Assembly (NCBI RefSeq): GCF_001424705.1
Contig: NZ_LMRA01000023.1
Coordinates: 127,004 to 191,003 of the forward strand
Length of the DNA: 64,000 bases
Source: Methylobacterium sp. Leaf465
GTDB lineage: Bacteria > Pseudomonadota > Alphaproteobacteria > Rhizobiales > Beijerinckiaceae
Direction: 5' to 3'
Every line of letters starts with the position of its first letter. Position 1 is the stretch's first letter. A model generated the notes under the pieces. That model was not told the origin of the DNA and did no database searches. It was given only the letters and a program-made list of their open reading frames with translations. Below are positions 48,917 to 62,313 of the stretch, one piece after another. The translations under genes and the position numbers were made by a program.

Positions 48917-50590
48917 ATGACGACAGGGCAAGACGAACTCGTCTTCGTGCCGCTCGGCGGCGTGGGCGAGATCGGCATGAACGCGGCGCTCTACGGCTTC
49001 GGCCCCCCGAAGCGGCGCAAATGGATCATGGTCGATTGCGGCATGGGCTTCGCCGGCGAGGAGGGATTCCCCGGCATCGACCTGATGTTCCCGGATCTCA
49101 GCTTCATCGAGGAGCGCAAGGACGACCTCCTCGCCATCTTCATCACCCACGCGCACGAGGACCATATCGGCGCGATCGGTGAGCTGTGGCCCAAGCTCAA
49201 GGCGCCCGTCTACGCGACGCGCTTCGCCAAGAACCTTCTGGAGGCCCGCCGCCTCAGCGAGCCGGGCGCGCCCAAGGTGATCCTCAAGGAGATCCAGGCC
49301 GGCCGCCGGGTGCAGGTCGGTCCGTTCGAGATCGAGTACGTGCCGGTCTCGCACTCGATCCCCGAGTCGAACGCGGTCGCCATCCGGACGCCGCACGGCC
49401 TCCTGCTCCACACCGGCGACTGGAAGCTCGATCCGACCCCGATCCTCGGCGACGTGACCTCGGAGACCGCCTTCCGGGCGCTCGGCGACGAGGGCATCCT
49501 GGCGATGATCAGCGATTCGACCAACGTCGTGCGCGAGGGGCGTTCCCCGAGCGAGGCGGAGGTCGCCGCCACCCTGCGCGAGCTCATCGCCGACGCCCCC
49601 CACCGGGTCGCGGTGACGACCTTCGCCTCCAACGTCGCGCGCATGCGGGCCGTGGCCGAGGCCGCCCAGGCCTGCGGCCGCGAGGTCGTCGCGGTCGGCC
49701 GCGCCATGGACCGGGTCATCGCGGTCGCCCGCGAGTGCGGCTTCCTCGACGGGCTGCCCGAGTTCCGGTCGTCGGACAGCTACGGCTACCTGCCGCGCGA
49801 CAAGGTCGTGGCCCTGCTCACCGGCTCGCAGGGCGAGGAGCGGGCCGCGCTCGCCCGCGTCTCGCGCGACGACCATCCGGACATCACCCTCGCCGCCGGC
49901 GACCGCGTCATCTTCTCCTCGCGGGCGATCCCCGGCAACGAGCGGGCGGTGGGCGCGATCATCAACGACCTCGTCAATGCCGGCATCGAGGTGGTCACCG
50001 ACCGCACCAAGCTCGTCCACGTCTCGGGCCACCCCCGGCGCGACGAGATGGCGGAGATGTATGCCTGGACCCGGCCGCAGACCGCGATCCCGGTCCACGG
50101 CGAGGCCCTGCACCTCGACGAGCACGCCCGCTTCGCCCGGGACCAGGGCGTTCCGAACATCGTCAAGGCCCGCAACGGCAGCGTCGTGCGCCTCGCGCCC
50201 GGCACGCCGGAGATCGTCGACCACGTCAAGGCCGGGCGCCTGTTCAAGGACGGCAACGTCCTGATCGACGCCAAGGACCGGGCCATCCCCGAGCGCCGCA
50301 AGCTCTCGCAGGCCGGCCTCGTCTCGGTGGCCATCGCCATCGACGTCCAGGGCGAGATCCTGGGGGAGCCCGCGATCGACATCATCGGCCTGCCCAATCG
50401 CGGCCGGACCGGCCAAGCGATGCTCGACGTCGTCGTGGAGTGCGTGTCGCGCACGCTCTCGGGGCTGTCGAAGCCCAAGCGCAAGGACGCCGAGGGCGTC
50501 GAGAAGGCCGTCGACCGCGCGATCCGCTCCGCGGTGAACGAGGTCTGGGGCAAGAAGCCCGCCTGCCACGTGCAGGTGGTCGAGGTCTAA
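48917..50590 (+). CDS. rnj: Ribonuclease J
   Basis: RNase J is a metallo-beta-lactamase/beta-CASP ribonuclease with endo- and 5'-3' exonuclease activity in mRNA decay and rRNA maturation. The 557-residue product has the zinc motif ITHAHEDHIGAI, LLHTGDWKLD, ISDSTNV, the beta-CASP region and HVSGHPRRDEMAEMY. The ATG at 48917 (MTTGQDELVFVPLGGVGEIG) is 14 bases after birA. The following 270 bases carry dispersed repeats. Confidence 0.95.
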   Translation: MTTGQDELVFVPLGGVGEIGMNAALYGFGPPKRRKWIMVDCGMGFAGEEGFPGIDLMFPDLSFIEERKDDLLAIFITHAHEDHIGAIGELWPKLKAPVYATRFAKNLLEARRLSEPGAPKVILKEIQAGRRVQVGPFEIEYVPVSHSIPESNAVAIRTPHGLLLHTGDWKLDPTPILGDVTSETAFRALGDEGILAMISDSTNVVREGRSPSEAEVAATLRELIADAPHRVAVTTFASNVARMRAVAEAAQACGREVVAVGRAMDRVIAVARECGFLDGLPEFRSSDSYGYLPRDKVVALLTGSQGEERAALARVSRDDHPDITLAAGDRVIFSSRAIPGNERAVGAIINDLVNAGIEVVTDRTKLVHVSGHPRRDEMAEMYAWTRPQTAIPVHGEALHLDEHARFARDQGVPNIVKARNGSVVRLAPGTPEIVDHVKAGRLFKDGNVLIDAKDRAIPERRKLSQAGLVSVAIAIDVQGEILGEPAIDIIGLPNRGRTGQAMLDVVVECVSRTLSGLSKPKRKDAEGVEKAVDRAIRSAVNEVWGKKPACHVQVVEV

Positions 50591-50670
50591 TGGGCGAACC
50601 CTCCCCCCTCTGCGGGGGAGGGGTGTCGCCGATGCGGGTGGGTTGCGCGGGACGTCGGCGCGCAGCACAC

Positions 50671-50785
50671 CGTCATCTCGGGGCCGCGCAGCGGAGCCCG
50701 GGATCCAGAACCATAGGTTTCGTCGCGTCCGGCACCGTCGGCAGCTCTGGATTCCCGGGCTCGCCTGCGGCGCCCTGGAATGACG
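50671..50785. repeat. Dispersed palindromic repeat, copy 1
   Basis: The element of about 115 bp has inverted ends: the left end begins CGTCATCTCGGGGCCGCGCA and the right end, read on the other strand, begins CGTCATTCCAGGGCGCCGCA. Both contain the block GAGCCCGGRATCCAGA or a close variant. It lies between rnj and mce. A second copy is at 51766. A short GC-rich CCTCCCC/GGGGAGG hairpin (about 50598-50622) precedes it. Confidence 0.75.
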
Positions 50786-50863
50786 CCGCGGTGCCATCGA
50801 TATCGCCCGCTTCGACGGGGGAGGGGTGGCGGTCGGGATTGAGGGAAGGAAGGGGAGGACACC

Positions 50864-51268
50864 ATGATCGGACGCCTGAACCATGTCGCCATCGCGGTCC
50901 GCGATCTCGACGCTGCCTGCGCCATCTACCGGGACACCCTCGGGGCCACCGTGACGGAGCCGCTGCCGCAGCCCGAGCACGGCGTCACCGTGGTGTTCGT
51001 CAACCTGCCCAACAGCAAGGTCGAGCTGATGGCGCCGCTGGGCGCGGGCTCGCCCATCGAGAGCTTCGTCGAGCGCAACCCCAACGGCGGCGTCCATCAC
51101 GTCTGCTACGAGGTCGACGACATCATCGCCGCCCGCGACAAGCTCAAGGCCCAGGGCGCGCGCGTCCTCGGCACCGGCGAGCCGAAGATCGGCGCCCACG
51201 GCAAGCCCGTTCTCTTCCTCCACCCGAAGGACTTCCTCGGCACCCTCGTCGAGCTGGAACAGGTCTGA
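50864..51268 (+). CDS. mce: Methylmalonyl-CoA epimerase
   Basis: The enzyme interconverts (R)- and (S)-methylmalonyl-CoA, a step between propionyl-CoA and succinyl-CoA that in Methylobacterium also serves the ethylmalonyl-CoA pathway. The 134-residue vicinal-oxygen-chelate protein shows two beta-alpha-beta modules. Metal ligands are His in RLNHVAIAVRDLD, His in GGVHHVCYEVDD and Glu in the terminal LVELEQV. The DUF1467 gene follows after 5 bases. Confidence 0.93.
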   Translation: MIGRLNHVAIAVRDLDAACAIYRDTLGATVTEPLPQPEHGVTVVFVNLPNSKVELMAPLGAGSPIESFVERNPNGGVHHVCYEVDDIIAARDKLKAQGARVLGTGEPKIGAHGKPVLFLHPKDFLGTLVELEQV

Positions 51269-51273
51269 GCCGG

Positions 51274-51609
51274 ATGGGCGCCGTCCTCCAAGCCCTGGCA
51301 GCCTCCACCCTGCGCACCGTCGGCGTGATGGTGGTGGTGCTCGCCGGGGTGGTCGCCCTCGCGGTGGGCCTGTTCAAGCTCTCGGTGTTCGGCGCGCTCG
51401 CCCTCTACTTCGTGGTCTGGTGGACCCTGCTCTTCGTCATCCTGCCCCTCCGCAACCAGGTGGAGACCGACCCGGAGCGGATCGTGCCCGGCCAGGATCC
51501 CGGGGCGCCCGCCGTCCCGCGCCTGCGCGAGAAGGCGATCTTGACCTCGCTTCTGGCGAGCGTCGTCTTCCTGGTGGCGATCCAGGTCTTCGAGCTGGCC
51601 GGCCTCTGA
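51274..51609 (+). CDS. DUF1467 family membrane protein
   Basis: The 111-residue product has two membrane helices: the first comprises the GVMVVVLAGVVALAVGLFKL region and the second lies near the C-terminus (LLASVVFLVAIQVFELA). Between them is FVVWWTLLFVILPLRNQVET, the DUF1467 signature. Its function is unknown. It starts 5 bases after mce, and this position before proS is conserved in Hyphomicrobiales. The ATG at 51274 was chosen; the open frame upstream runs through other genes and is spurious. Confidence 0.9.
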   Translation: MGAVLQALAASTLRTVGVMVVVLAGVVALAVGLFKLSVFGALALYFVVWWTLLFVILPLRNQVETDPERIVPGQDPGAPAVPRLREKAILTSLLASVVFLVAIQVFELAGL

Positions 51610-51765
51610 GGGGGTTCGGCGTGGTCCGGTCGAACCGGACGTGAGTCCGCGCACGGACGTAAGGTCACGCCGCCGTCGTCTTCCAGACCGGGCGCGTCGC
51701 TGCCCCCGCGAAGAACGGACGTCGCGCACGCGGGACATCGAACCACGGCCGCAGTGACAGCACCG

Positions 51766-51879
51766 CGTCATTCCGGGGCGGCGCAGGCGAGCCCGGAATC
51801 CAGAACCGCCGACGGTGCAAGGTCTTGCGCCACCTGTGTTTCTAGATCCCGCGTTCCGCTGCGCGGCCCCGGGATGACG
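51766..51879. repeat. Dispersed palindromic repeat, copy 2
   Basis: This 114-bp element begins CGTCATTCCGGGGCGGCGCA, and its other end read on the minus strand begins CGTCATCCCGGGGCCGCGCA. It shares both ends and the CCCGGAATCCAGAACC block with copy 1 at 50671, while its centre differs. The two ends can fold into a long imperfect hairpin. Confidence 0.75.
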
Positions 51880-51948
51880 GCGCGTCGGCGTGAGACGTCG
51901 GTCGGACCGCGACGCAGTGGCGACAGCCTCGCGCAAGCGTCGAGACAT

Positions 51949-51974
51949 AAAAAAAGCAAGGCCTAAGCCTTGCT
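51949..51974 (-). terminator. Rho-independent terminator of the candidate small RNA
   Basis: Minus-strand stem GCAAGGC/GCCTTGC, flanked by A and T runs, ends in TTTTTTT (51949-51955). On the plus strand the same hairpin is followed by only four T residues, so the minus orientation is favoured. Confidence 0.8.
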
Positions 51975-52097
51975 TTTATGAAGATGGTCGTTTGCTCAGC
52001 CTCGATTGTCTCACGCATTGCTGACGGCGTGGCGGCTGAAATTCCTCCCGAGACTCGGACCGTGTGGCGCCACTGCTTGGGCGGCGCATCCATCACG
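51949..52097 (-). ncRNA. Candidate small RNA between the DUF1467 gene and proS
   Basis: On the minus strand a well-matched sigma-70 promoter (GTGACA, 17 bases, TATAAG) predicts transcription from about 52097. About 150 nt downstream a hairpin (GCAAGGC/GCCTTGC) followed by seven T residues forms a strong terminator. No ORF inside ends before the terminator. The transcript contains a GTGGCGCCAC palindrome and a GGGAGGAA stretch. I cannot assign it to a known RNA family. The start is inferred from promoter spacing. Confidence 0.5.
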
Positions 52098-52103
52098 GAC
52101 GCG

Positions 52104-52132
52104 CTTATAGGAACAACAATTCTCATTGTCAC
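52104..52132 (-). promoter_or_regulatory. Sigma-70 type promoter of the candidate small RNA
   Basis: Minus-strand -35 GTGACA (52127-52132) and -10 TATAAG (52104-52109), each 5 of 6 to consensus, are separated by exactly 17 bases. Confidence 0.6.
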
Positions 52133-52357
52133 CTGCTTCGTGAGACATTCCTGCGCTTTTCTACCGGAATGGGAGGCGGCGCTTGCGGGCGGAGCCTGGC
52201 GTGCGGGCAACGTTCGGCCGGACCACCCTGCCTCCTGACGGCGAAACGCCACGCGGCGGACCCGTGTCACCCCTCCGCGCTTGTGTTTTCCCGATGCAAT
52301 GTGTTGTGTGCCCCGGCGTACCGCCGACCCGCTGGCACGCTGTTTCCAGGGCCTTTC

Positions 52358-53683
52358 ATGCGTCTCTCCCGCTACTTCCTGCCGACCTTGCGCGAGACGC
52401 CCAAGGAGGCCGAGATCGTCTCCCACCGCCTCATGCTGCGCGCCGGGCTCGTGCGCCAGGAGGCCGCCGGCATCTATGCCTGGCTGCCGCTGGGCCTGCG
52501 CGTCCTGAACAGGGTCTGCGCGGTGATCCGCGAGGAGCAGGACCGGGCGGGCGCCATCGAGATCCTGATGCCGGCGATCCAGTCGGCCGAGCTCTGGCGG
52601 GAATCCGGCCGCTACGAGGCCTACGGCAAGGAGATGCTCCGCATCTCCGACCGCCACGACCGCGAGATGCTGTTCGGCCCCACCGCCGAAGAGGTCGTCA
52701 CTGAGATCTTCCGCGGCAGCGTGCGCTCCTACAAGGACCTTCCGAAGAACCTCTACCAGATCTCCTGGAAGTTCCGCGACGAGGTCCGGCCGCGCTTCGG
52801 CACCATGCGCTCGCGCGAGTTCCTCATGAAGGACGCCTATTCCTTCGACATCGACCAGGCCGCCGCCCGCCACGCCTACAACCGGATGTTCGTGGCCTAC
52901 CTGCGCACCTTCGCGGGCCTCGGCCTGAAGGCGATCCCGATGCGGGCCGACACGGGTCCGATCGGCGGCGACCTCAGCCACGAGTTCATCATCCTGGCCC
53001 AGACCGGCGAGAGCGAGGTCTACTGCGACAGCCAGTACCTCGATTTCGAGGTCCCGCCGGTGACCACCGACTTCGAGGACGTCGCCGCGCTCCAGGGCAC
53101 CGTCGACCGCTGGACCTCGCTCTACGCCGCCACCTCCGAGATGCACGAGCCGGCGGCCTTCGCCGAGGTGCAGGCCGACAAGCAGATGGCTGCGCGCGGC
53201 ATCGAGGTCGGGCACATCTTCTACTTCGGCACCAAGTATTCCGAGCCCATGGGCGCCAAGGTCACCGGTCCCGACGGCGTCGAGCGCCCGGTCCACATGG
53301 GCTCCTACGGGATCGGCCCGAGCCGCCTCGTGGCGGCGATCATCGAGGCTTCCCACGACGAGGCCGGGATCATCTGGCCCGACGCGGTGGCGCCCTTCGA
53401 CGTGGCGCTGATCAACCTCAAGACGGGCGATGCCGCCACCGACGCCGCCTGCGGCGAGATCCAGGCCACCCTCGAGGCGGCCGGCTTCAGCGTGCTCTAC
53501 GACGACCGCGACGAGCGCCCGGGCGCCAAGTTCGCCACGGCCGACCTCATCGGCCTGCCCTGGCAGGTCATCGTCGGCCCCCGCGGCCTCGCGGAGGGCA
53601 AGGTGGAGCTGAAGCGTCGGGCCGGCGGCGAGCGCGAAAGCATCGCCCCGATCGATCTGCTCGCCCGCCTGAAGCGGCTCTGA
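52358..53683 (+). CDS. proS: Prolyl-tRNA synthetase, short alphaproteobacterial form
   Basis: The class II synthetase charges tRNA-Pro. The 441-residue product starts [19 protein letters not shown]. It shows motif 2 [20 protein letters not shown] with DAYSFD, and motif 3 [14 protein letters not shown], then the anticodon-binding domain ([11 protein letters not shown] onward). The editing (INS) domain of the long bacterial form is absent, as usual in alphaproteobacteria. The open frame upstream of the ATG lacks family similarity. lolC starts 8 bases after the stop. Confidence 0.96.
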   Translation: MRLSRYFLPTLRETPKEAEIVSHRLMLRAGLVRQEAAGIYAWLPLGLRVLNRVCAVIREEQDRAGAIEILMPAIQSAELWRESGRYEAYGKEMLRISDRHDREMLFGPTAEEVVTEIFRGSVRSYKDLPKNLYQISWKFRDEVRPRFGTMRSREFLMKDAYSFDIDQAAARHAYNRMFVAYLRTFAGLGLKAIPMRADTGPIGGDLSHEFIILAQTGESEVYCDSQYLDFEVPPVTTDFEDVAALQGTVDRWTSLYAATSEMHEPAAFAEVQADKQMAARGIEVGHIFYFGTKYSEPMGAKVTGPDGVERPVHMGSYGIGPSRLVAAIIEASHDEAGIIWPDAVAPFDVALINLKTGDAATDAACGEIQATLEAAGFSVLYDDRDERPGAKFATADLIGLPWQVIVGPRGLAEGKVELKRRAGGERESIAPIDLLARLKRL

Positions 53684-53691
53684 GGCACCCC

Positions 53692-54996
53692 ATGGCGGCG
53701 ACCCTCACGGACAGGCTTGCGGGCCTTCGCGCCCGGTTCCGGCGCGGGAGCACGCCCCCCTTCGCCGGGTTCGAGTGGATCATCGCCGGGCGCTACCTGC
53801 GGGCCCGGCGCCGGGGCGGCGGCGTCTCCGTGGTGGCGTTCTTCTCGCTCCTCGGCATCGCCCTGGGCGTCGCCACGCTGATCATCGTGCTCTCGGTGAT
53901 GAACGGCTTCCGCACCGAGCTCCTGTCGAAGATCGTTGGCATCAACGGCCACGTCTTCGTCGCCCCGATCGACAAGCTCTTCACCGACTATGCCGACCTG
54001 TCCGAGCGCCTGTCGAAGGTCGCCGGGGTGCGGGCGGCGATCCCCCTGGTGGAGGGGCAGGCCTTCGCCTCCTCGCCCTATGGCGGCGCCGGCAGCGGCG
54101 TGCTGGTCCGCGGCATCCGGGGCGAGGACCTCGACAAGATCGGCGCCATCGCGAGCAACATCAAGGGCGGCAGCCTGGAGGGCTTCGACGACGGGTCGGG
54201 CGTCGCCATCGGCCGGCGCCTGGCCGAATCCCTCGGCGTCCAGGCCGGCGACCAGATCAACCTGCTGACGCCGAAGGGCGCCTCGACGCCGTTCGGCACG
54301 GCGCCGCGCACCAAGGGCTACACCATCAAGGCGATCTTCGAGATCGGCATGACCGAGTTCGACTCGACCTTCGTGTTCATGCCCCTGACGGAGTCCCAGG
54401 CCTTCTTCAACCGGGACGCCGATGTCAGCCTGATCGAGATCTACCTCGACAATGCCGAGGCGGTGGGCACGATGCGGCCCGACCTCGAGATGGCGGCCGA
54501 GCGCCCGGTGCTCCTCACCGACTGGCGCCAGCGCAACCGGACCTTCTTCGGCGCCCTGGAGGTGGAGCGGAACGTGATGTTCCTGATCCTCAGCCTTATC
54601 GTCGTGGTCGCGACCCTGAACATCATTTCGGGACTGATCCTGCTCGTGCGCGACAAGTCCAGCGACATCGCCATCCTGCGCACCATGGGGGCGACCCCCG
54701 GCACCATCATGCGGGTGTTCCTCATCAACGGCGCGCTGATCGGCGTGGTGGGGACCCTGAGCGGGCTGGCCCTCGGCATCCTGATCACGATGAACATCAA
54801 GGGGATCCAGCGGGTGCTGTTCCCCTCCGCCTGGGACCCCACGGTGCGCTTCCTGGCCGAGATCCCGGCCGAGATGAACGCCAACGAGATCACCGTGGTG
54901 GTCGTCACCTCCATCGCCCTGTCGCTGATCGCGACGCTGTATCCCTCGTGGCGCGCCGCCCGGCTCGATCCGGTGCAGGCCCTGCGCTACGGTTGA
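53692..54996 (+). CDS. lolC: Lipoprotein-releasing ABC transporter permease LolC/LolE
   Basis: This FtsX-family permease extracts outer-membrane lipoproteins from the inner membrane. The 434-residue product has four helices. A cytoplasmic start ([20 protein letters not shown]) leads into the first helix and a large periplasmic domain (about residues 75-290). The three C-terminal helices contain [20 protein letters not shown], the coupling motif, and [18 protein letters not shown] at the end. There is a single permease gene, so it probably works as a homodimer with LolD. Confidence 0.94.
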   Translation: MAATLTDRLAGLRARFRRGSTPPFAGFEWIIAGRYLRARRRGGGVSVVAFFSLLGIALGVATLIIVLSVMNGFRTELLSKIVGINGHVFVAPIDKLFTDYADLSERLSKVAGVRAAIPLVEGQAFASSPYGGAGSGVLVRGIRGEDLDKIGAIASNIKGGSLEGFDDGSGVAIGRRLAESLGVQAGDQINLLTPKGASTPFGTAPRTKGYTIKAIFEIGMTEFDSTFVFMPLTESQAFFNRDADVSLIEIYLDNAEAVGTMRPDLEMAAERPVLLTDWRQRNRTFFGALEVERNVMFLILSLIVVVATLNIISGLILLVRDKSSDIAILRTMGATPGTIMRVFLINGALIGVVGTLSGLALGILITMNIKGIQRVLFPSAWDPTVRFLAEIPAEMNANEITVVVVTSIALSLIATLYPSWRAARLDPVQALRYG

Positions 54997-55009
54997 GGCC
55001 CGAGCATCC

Positions 55010-55723
<714 letters not shown>

Positions 55724-55874
55724 GGGCCGGGCACGGATATCAATGGCGGCGGATCGCTGGACCGCGGAGGTCCGACGCCTTCGCGTGAGCACGCGGAGCC
55801 GATCCGCGACCGCTGGCCAAGGCGACGGGATTTACCGGGCCGTAACCACGATGCGGTGCGCCGACGAGTTTCGC

Positions 55875-55903
55875 TTTACATAGAACAAAACAAGAACAAA
55901 ACT
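55875..55903 (+). promoter_or_regulatory. SOS promoter with LexA operator
   Basis: The operator GAAC-N7-GAAC (55883-55897) matches the alphaproteobacterial LexA box exactly. It lies inside the 17-base spacer between TTTACA (55875-55880, 5 of 6 to TTGACA) and AAAACT (55898-55903, weak -10). LexA bound there would block RNA polymerase. Confidence 0.75.
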
Positions 55904-55929
55904 CGGGGCGTCAACGAAAGGCGAGGCCC

Positions 55930-56034
55930 ATGTTCAAGCGGATGATCCTGACGGGTGCGGTCGAGTTCATGGCCTTCGGGCTCCTGGCGATGTCCATCGC
56001 CGCCTGGGCTGTCGCACTGGCGCCCTTGCGTTAG
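55930..56034 (+). CDS. 34-residue membrane peptide, SOS-controlled candidate
   Basis: The ORF encodes a short cationic start (MFKRMILTG) and one hydrophobic helix to the end (AWAVALAPLR). It begins 33 bases after a LexA operator, with an AAAGGCGAGG ribosome-binding region before the ATG, and ends 99 bases before dnaE. Its size, single helix and SOS promoter recall the division inhibitor SidA of Caulobacter, an SOS-induced 29-residue inner-membrane peptide acting on the FtsW/FtsN divisome; I cannot show homology. It may also act as a leader ORF for dnaE. Confidence 0.6.
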   Translation: MFKRMILTGAVEFMAFGLLAMSIAAWAVALAPLR

Positions 56035-56133
56035 CGTTGCGACGGGGTCACAGGGGTCGTGCGGTCCACAGGGAAACGCGTCCGGGCCCCGAATTCTCAT
56101 GGATTGGAAACCACGACTCGGGCTGGTGGTCTC

Positions 56134-59643
<3,510 letters not shown>

Positions 59644-60045
59644 GGCGCCGGCCCGGCCCTCGGGCACCGGGCCTCGCATCGGCCGGGCCGGGAGCCCGAC
59701 CGACGCTTCCGCTCATCCGGTCTTGGACGGTCTTCGGTAGATTCCTTCGGCGCCTCTCGCGCAGGTCCCCCTCCTGGAGGGAGAGGAACAGGTTAAGGCG
59801 CGTGACCACGTCGGAGGGGCGAACCCCTCACCCCAACCCTCTCCCGGATGAAAGCGAGGGCCTGTTTCGACCCACCCCACCTGAGGGATCGCGCGGACGC
59901 CCTCTCGCATCGGACCCGATCGATCCCTCGGCATGCCGGGCTTCGGGAGGCCGGATCCGGGCTCCGATCAGGGGGTGCGCGGGCCTGTCCTGCGCGCCCC
60001 CGACTTAGCCCGATCAAGGCCCCGGTGTGAGTAAGCGGAGCCGTC
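59644..60045. other. Intergenic region with degenerate repeat
   Basis: About 400 bases between the convergent dnaE and chemoreceptor genes. It contains CCCCTCACCCCAACCCTCTC (from 59825), a motif typical of short dispersed intergenic repeats in proteobacteria. The ORFs here resemble no protein, and no strong terminator was seen. Confidence 0.5.
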
Positions 60046-62043
60046 TCACGCCGCGCGGATGGCGGCGAGGAAGCCCTCGACCTCCTGGCGCACGGTCACC
60101 GACTGGACCGAGAGTTCGCCCGCCGCCATCAGCACCTGCTGGGCCGCGGAGCCGGTGTCGCCGGAGGCGGCGAGGACCTGGGCGACGTTCGTCGAGACGT
60201 CCTTCGTCCCGCGGGCCGCTTCGGCCGCGTTGCGGGAGATCTCGCCGGTGGCCGCCGTCTGCTCCACCACCGTCGCGGCGATGCTCTCGGTGATCGCGTT
60301 CACCGACACGATGGTCTGGCCGATCTGACGGATGGCCGCGACGGCCTGGGCGGTGGCCTGCTGGATCGCCGCGATCTGCCCGCCGATCTGGTCGGTGGCC
60401 CGGGCGGTCTGGCCGGCGAGTTCCTTGACCTCGGCGGCCACCACCGCGAAACCCCGGCCCGCCTCGCCGGCGCGGGCCGCCTCGATGGTGGCGTTGAGCG
60501 CCAGCAGGTTGGTCTGGCTGGCGATGCCGGAGATCATCGTCACGGCCTCGCCGATCCGGTCGGCGGCCTGGATCAGGCTGCCCATGCTGGCGTCCGTCGC
60601 TTCCGCCTCCCGGGCCGCGGCGCCCGCGGCGGCGTTCGATTGCTGAACCTGGCGCTCGATCTCGTGCAGGGAGGCGACCATCTCCTCGGCGGCCGCCGCC
60701 ACGGTCTGCACGTTGGTCGCGGTTTCCTGGGCGGCCGCGCTGGAGGCGAGGGCCTGCCCGCTGGTGCTCTCCGCCACCTGGGTCATCGACCGGGCCGTGG
60801 CGTCGAGCTCGGTCGCCGCGGAGGTGACGATGCCGATGCTGCCCGAGATGGTCCGCTCGAAGCTCTGGACGAGTTCGTCGACCCGGTCCGCCCGGCGCTG
60901 GCGCGCCGACTGCGCGGCGACCTGCTGCGCCTCCAGGTCGATGCGCGCGATGGCGTTCTGGCGGAACACGTCGACGGCCTTGGCCATCGCGCCCATCTCG
61001 TCCCCTGCCGCCTGCGCGGGCACCGTGACGGCCGTCTCGCCGGCGGCCAGCCGGCTCATCGCATCCGTCATGCCGGAGATCGGCCGGATGATGCTGCGGG
61101 CGATCAGGACGGCGAGGGCGCCGCCGAGCGCCAGCGCCAGGCCGACGAAGGCCAGCTGAAGGGTCCGGGCACGGGTCACGCTCGCGTCCGTGTCGGCGAG
61201 AATTGCGTTCACCGCCGTCTCGATCTTCGCCCGGACCCCCAGGCCCGCCTGGATCAGGGCCGTCGCATGGGGTTTCAGCGTGTCGTCATGGGCCGCCCGC
61301 GTCGCCTCGATGGCGGATGCCGCCGCCTTGAAGGCGTCGATGTAGGCCGCGACCGTGTCCTGCAACCGCGTGATCGGACCCGCGAACGCGCCGCCCGCGT
61401 CGAGCGCCCTCAGCGTCGCGATGGCGGCCTCGGCCTTCTGGCTGTTCGCGGCGAAGGTCGCGGGCCCCTGAGGATCGCGGGTGGCCAGGAAGCGCCAGTT
61501 CGCGACCCGCATCAGCAGCACCGCGCTGTCGACCGTCGCGACCTGAGCGATCTGCGTGGAGGAGCCGCTCTGACGGATGTCGGCGATCAGGAGGCCGCTC
61601 ACGCGCGTGAGCTCGTCGCCGGTCCGGAACAGCTTGGTCTGGCCGTCCGACAGCGCCCGGCCGGCCTGTGCGAGGCGCTGGATGTCGTCCTTCAGGACGC
61701 CGGACTGGTCGCGCATGTTGGCGTAGATGGCGCGCCGCTCCTCCGACACCGCGATGTCGACCTGGCGCTGGAGGACGGTGGCGATGGCCTGGCGCGTCTG
61801 CTCGACCTGGTCGATCTGATCGGGCGTCTGGCTCGCCTGCAGATCCAGAGCCTGCCCGGACAGGCGTTCCGCGAGGCCGTTCATCGCGTAGACGTTGCGT
61901 GCTCCCTCCTCGAGGCGGGCGACCCGTGCGTATTCGGCCACGATGGAGCCGAGCTGATACTGCGCGGTCAGGCCGATCCCGCCTGTGATCAGGATCAGGC
62001 TGCCGAATCCGGCGTAGAGGCGAGCGCGGATACCGTATGTCAT
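60046..62043 (-). CDS. Transmembrane methyl-accepting chemotaxis protein
   Basis: The 665-residue receptor has a membrane helix near the start (about residues 10-30), a helical periplasmic domain of about 260 residues, and a second helix ([20 protein letters not shown]). A HAMP domain follows ([20 protein letters not shown] onward). The signalling domain has the tip [20 protein letters not shown] then Glu-Ala-Gly-Arg-Gly-Phe, as usual. The upstream 270 bases (62044-62313) are AT-rich and probably hold its promoter. The ligand is unknown. Confidence 0.93.
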   Translation of the reverse strand: MTYGIRARLYAGFGSLILITGGIGLTAQYQLGSIVAEYARVARLEEGARNVYAMNGLAERLSGQALDLQASQTPDQIDQVEQTRQAIATVLQRQVDIAVSEERRAIYANMRDQSGVLKDDIQRLAQAGRALSDGQTKLFRTGDELTRVSGLLIADIRQSGSSTQIAQVATVDSAVLLMRVANWRFLATRDPQGPATFAANSQKAEAAIATLRALDAGGAFAGPITRLQDTVAAYIDAFKAAASAIEATRAAHDDTLKPHATALIQAGLGVRAKIETAVNAILADTDASVTRARTLQLAFVGLALALGGALAVLIARSIIRPISGMTDAMSRLAAGETAVTVPAQAAGDEMGAMAKAVDVFRQNAIARIDLEAQQVAAQSARQRRADRVDELVQSFERTISGSIGIVTSAATELDATARSMTQVAESTSGQALASSAAAQETATNVQTVAAAAEEMVASLHEIERQVQQSNAAAGAAAREAEATDASMGSLIQAADRIGEAVTMISGIASQTNLLALNATIEAARAGEAGRGFAVVAAEVKELAGQTARATDQIGGQIAAIQQATAQAVAAIRQIGQTIVSVNAITESIAATVVEQTAATGEISRNAAEAARGTKDVSTNVAQVLAASGDTGSAAQQVLMAAGELSVQSVTVRQEVEGFLAAIRAA

Positions 62044-62313
62044 CGAGAGGCCTGATCTGTGATGTGGGATGTCCTCTTCTATAAGACAACGAACAATAAG
62101 AATGTATTAAATGACATTATCGGTCTGTATTGCCAGATCTGAGCGAACTATATTGGTTCATCTATCGGATCGCGATGAGCGTTTTTTGTCCAGTCTTGGC
62201 GTGCGCCACCGATCGCGAGCGGAACCGGGCGACGGGGGCGACCGACAGGACCGCCCGCGCGCGCCGCCCCCTTGTGCCGGCGGCCCCAGGGCGTCGAGGT
62301 CCGGGACCGCGCG

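Larger units (their letters stand above)
51610..52357. other. Intergenic region before proS
   Basis: This 748-base gap has no convincing protein gene. It holds a 7-bp hairpin (GTCCGGT/ACCGGAC, 51624-51640) after the DUF1467 gene, the second copy of the dispersed repeat (51766-51879), and a minus-strand promoter and terminator pair described separately. An 86-codon plus-strand ORF (51978-52238) resembles nothing known and is probably spurious. Confidence 0.6.

Noticed and set aside
50598..50622. GC-rich hairpin after rnj as a Rho-independent terminator
   Set aside because: There is no T-run behind it; it looks like the short dispersed CCCCTCCCC-type repeat.
51978..52238. 86-codon ORF before proS
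   Set aside because: Overlaps the minus-strand terminator and promoter, has no ribosome-binding site and no recognised motif.
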